Source: JAZDOH01 sp043798815
GTDB taxonomy: Bacteria > Patescibacteriota > Gracilibacteria > UM-FILTER-43-11
Direction of reading: 5' to 3'
NCBI GenBank assembly: GCA_043798815.1
Contig: JAZDOH010000068.1
Location: forward strand, 1 to 13,709
Length of the DNA stretch: 13,709 bases
A program made the position numbers and the translations under genes. Every line of letters starts with the position of its first letter. Within the stretch, counting starts at the first letter, position 1. The notes below the pieces were generated by a model. The model searched no databases, was not told the origin of the DNA, and saw only the letters and a program-made list of their open reading frames with translations. Shown here one piece after another: positions 12,749 to 13,709 of the stretch.

Positions 12749-13704
12749 AGATTTAAATTTAAAAAATATCTGGCAAAGTTGGTTTACTTTCCGTAAAGGC
12801 AAAAAATCCAGTCGGGAACTGAATAATTTTCAATATGATCTGGAGCGGAATTTGTTGGAACTCCACAAAGATTTGAATGGGAATAGTTACTATCATGGCG
12901 CCTATCGAACATTCACCGTGTGCGATAATAAAAAGCGGGTCATTTCGGTGGCTCCTATCCGCGACCGTGTGGTTCACAGGCTTATTTATGATTGTCTGGT
13001 TCCGGTTTACGATCAAACATTTATTCATGATGCCTGGTCTTGCAGGGTAAGCAAGGGGCTCATGGCCGCTATTGACCGCACTAAAAAATTCCTGACAATC
13101 CATCCGCGAAGCTTCATCTGGCGGGCAGATGTCAAAAAGTTCTTTGACAGCGTCGATCATCAGATCCTGCTCAGTATTCTCGCTCGCAAGGTACGCAATC
13201 CTCGGGCGCTTACACTCATACGCGAGGTAATTCGCAGTTTTCCGATGGCGCAGAGAGAGAGAGAGAGTACTTATTGGGATGCCCATCGGCAATCTGACCA
13301 GCCAGATTTTCGCGAACATTTACCTGAACGAATTGGATCGCTTTATTAAACATGAGCTGAAGATCAAAAATTATTTGCGCTACGGGGACGATTTTATCCT
13401 GATTGAGCCGGATTTACAAAAACTGAAAGAGGCGCGAACACGGGTTATCCATTTTCTAGGAGTAACTTTGAAACTCGGGCTGAATTCCAAACACGACCGG
13501 ATTCTAAAACCTAAACATGGGTTGAAGTTTTTGGGGGTCATGATTTACCACAAAGGCATCCGTCTCACCGAAAGAAACCGCTTGCGGGTAAAGCGTCGAC
13601 TGAACCTTAAAAATGCCGCGAGCTATTTCGGGCTTTTAAAACGCCATGAAAATCCAAAAAAAACCAGGGAGTTCTTTTGGGAATTAATGAATTTGTTTTA
13701 TTGA
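12732..13704 (+). pseudogene. DGR-type reverse transcriptase, frame interrupted at an (AG)8 tract
   Basis: Copies the TR RNA into cDNA with errors at adenines. The frame from ATG 12732 (a TTG at 12726 is also possible) gives NIWQSWFTFRKGKK, then KKRVISVAPIRDRVVH, HDAWSCRVSKG and motif A WRADVKKFFDSVDH with catalytic D133 (13128). After the AG tract (13252-13267) homology continues in the +1 frame: MPIGNLTSQIFANIYLNELD, the DGR-specific motif B, then RYGDDF with the catalytic DD (13381-13392) and GLKFLGVMIYHKG. Together about 324 residues, a normal DGR RT length. Without correction, translation stops at 13349 after 205 residues and lacks the catalytic DD. One more AG, or two fewer, joins the frames as QRER(ER)VLIGMPIGNL. 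It may be a real phase-variable gene, a recent mutation, or a sequencing error. Confidence 0.93.
13252..13267. repeat. (AG)8 dinucleotide tract at the RT frameshift
   Basis: Eight perfect AG units lie exactly between the two RT frames. Frame arithmetic shows nine or six units restore one continuous RT, while seven, eight or ten do not. Such tracts are classic slippage sites. Confidence 0.9.
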
Positions 13705-13709
13705 GTTGC

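Noticed and set aside
12759..13319. Minus-strand open frame of 186 codons within the RT
   Set aside because: Antisense shadow of the RT with no recognisable domain; the plus strand carries all RT motifs.
1..13709. Alternative genetic code (UGA as glycine, as in Gracilibacteria/Absconditabacteria)
   Set aside because: thyA, the methyltransferase and the RT end at TGA at the expected family lengths, and genes contain no in-frame TGA.

Overview
The window looks like part of a small bacterial genome. It is most plausibly from the Candidate Phyla Radiation (Patescibacteria, possibly Peregrinibacteria-like), but this is inferred from gene content and style, not proven. The standard genetic code fits: several genes end cleanly at TGA. 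Shine-Dalgarno sequences are hard to find. Several genes instead have a consensus-like -10 box only 6-11 nt before the start codon, which suggests leaderless mRNAs.

Left part (1-5556): the 3' part of holA (DNA polymerase III delta subunit, cut by the window edge) converges on a gene fusing a DedA-type membrane domain to UppP, the undecaprenyl-diphosphate phosphatase. Both halves fit lipid-carrier recycling. Divergent from it is argS, whose HIGH motif is unusual (GVHH). Next, on the minus strand, come an HNH-nuclease-like protein, a class I SAM-dependent methyltransferase and tRNA-Phe(GAA). The methyltransferase start codon lies two bases after the tRNA CCA end.

Middle part (5578-11091, all minus strand): a thyA-folA pair with an ATGA overlap (dTMP synthesis and folate recycling). 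Upstream of it is a compact putrescine block: a short SpeA-like arginine decarboxylase, agmatine deiminase (aguA) and N-carbamoylputrescine amidase (aguB). Together these cover arginine -> agmatine -> N-carbamoylputrescine -> putrescine. Then comes an overlapping HEPN/nucleotidyltransferase pair resembling HepT-MntA toxin-antitoxin modules.

Right part (11148-13704): a diversity-generating retroelement (DGR), the main discovery of the window. A target gene ends in a 103-bp variable repeat (VR, 11885-11987). About 310 bp downstream is the non-coding template repeat (TR, 12301-12403). The two differ at 24 positions and 23 of these are adenines in the TR, the classic adenine-mutagenesis signature. 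A DGR-type reverse transcriptase (IGNLTSQ motif, YGDD) follows, and an Avd-like four-helix accessory gene lies between TR and RT on the opposite strand. The RT reading frame is broken at an (AG)8 tract; one extra AG unit, or two fewer, would restore it. The element is therefore inactivated, phase-variable or mis-sequenced at that site. The spacer before the TR has several inverted repeats and an 11-nt segment perfectly complementary to the VR 3' edge, suggesting a structured template RNA.
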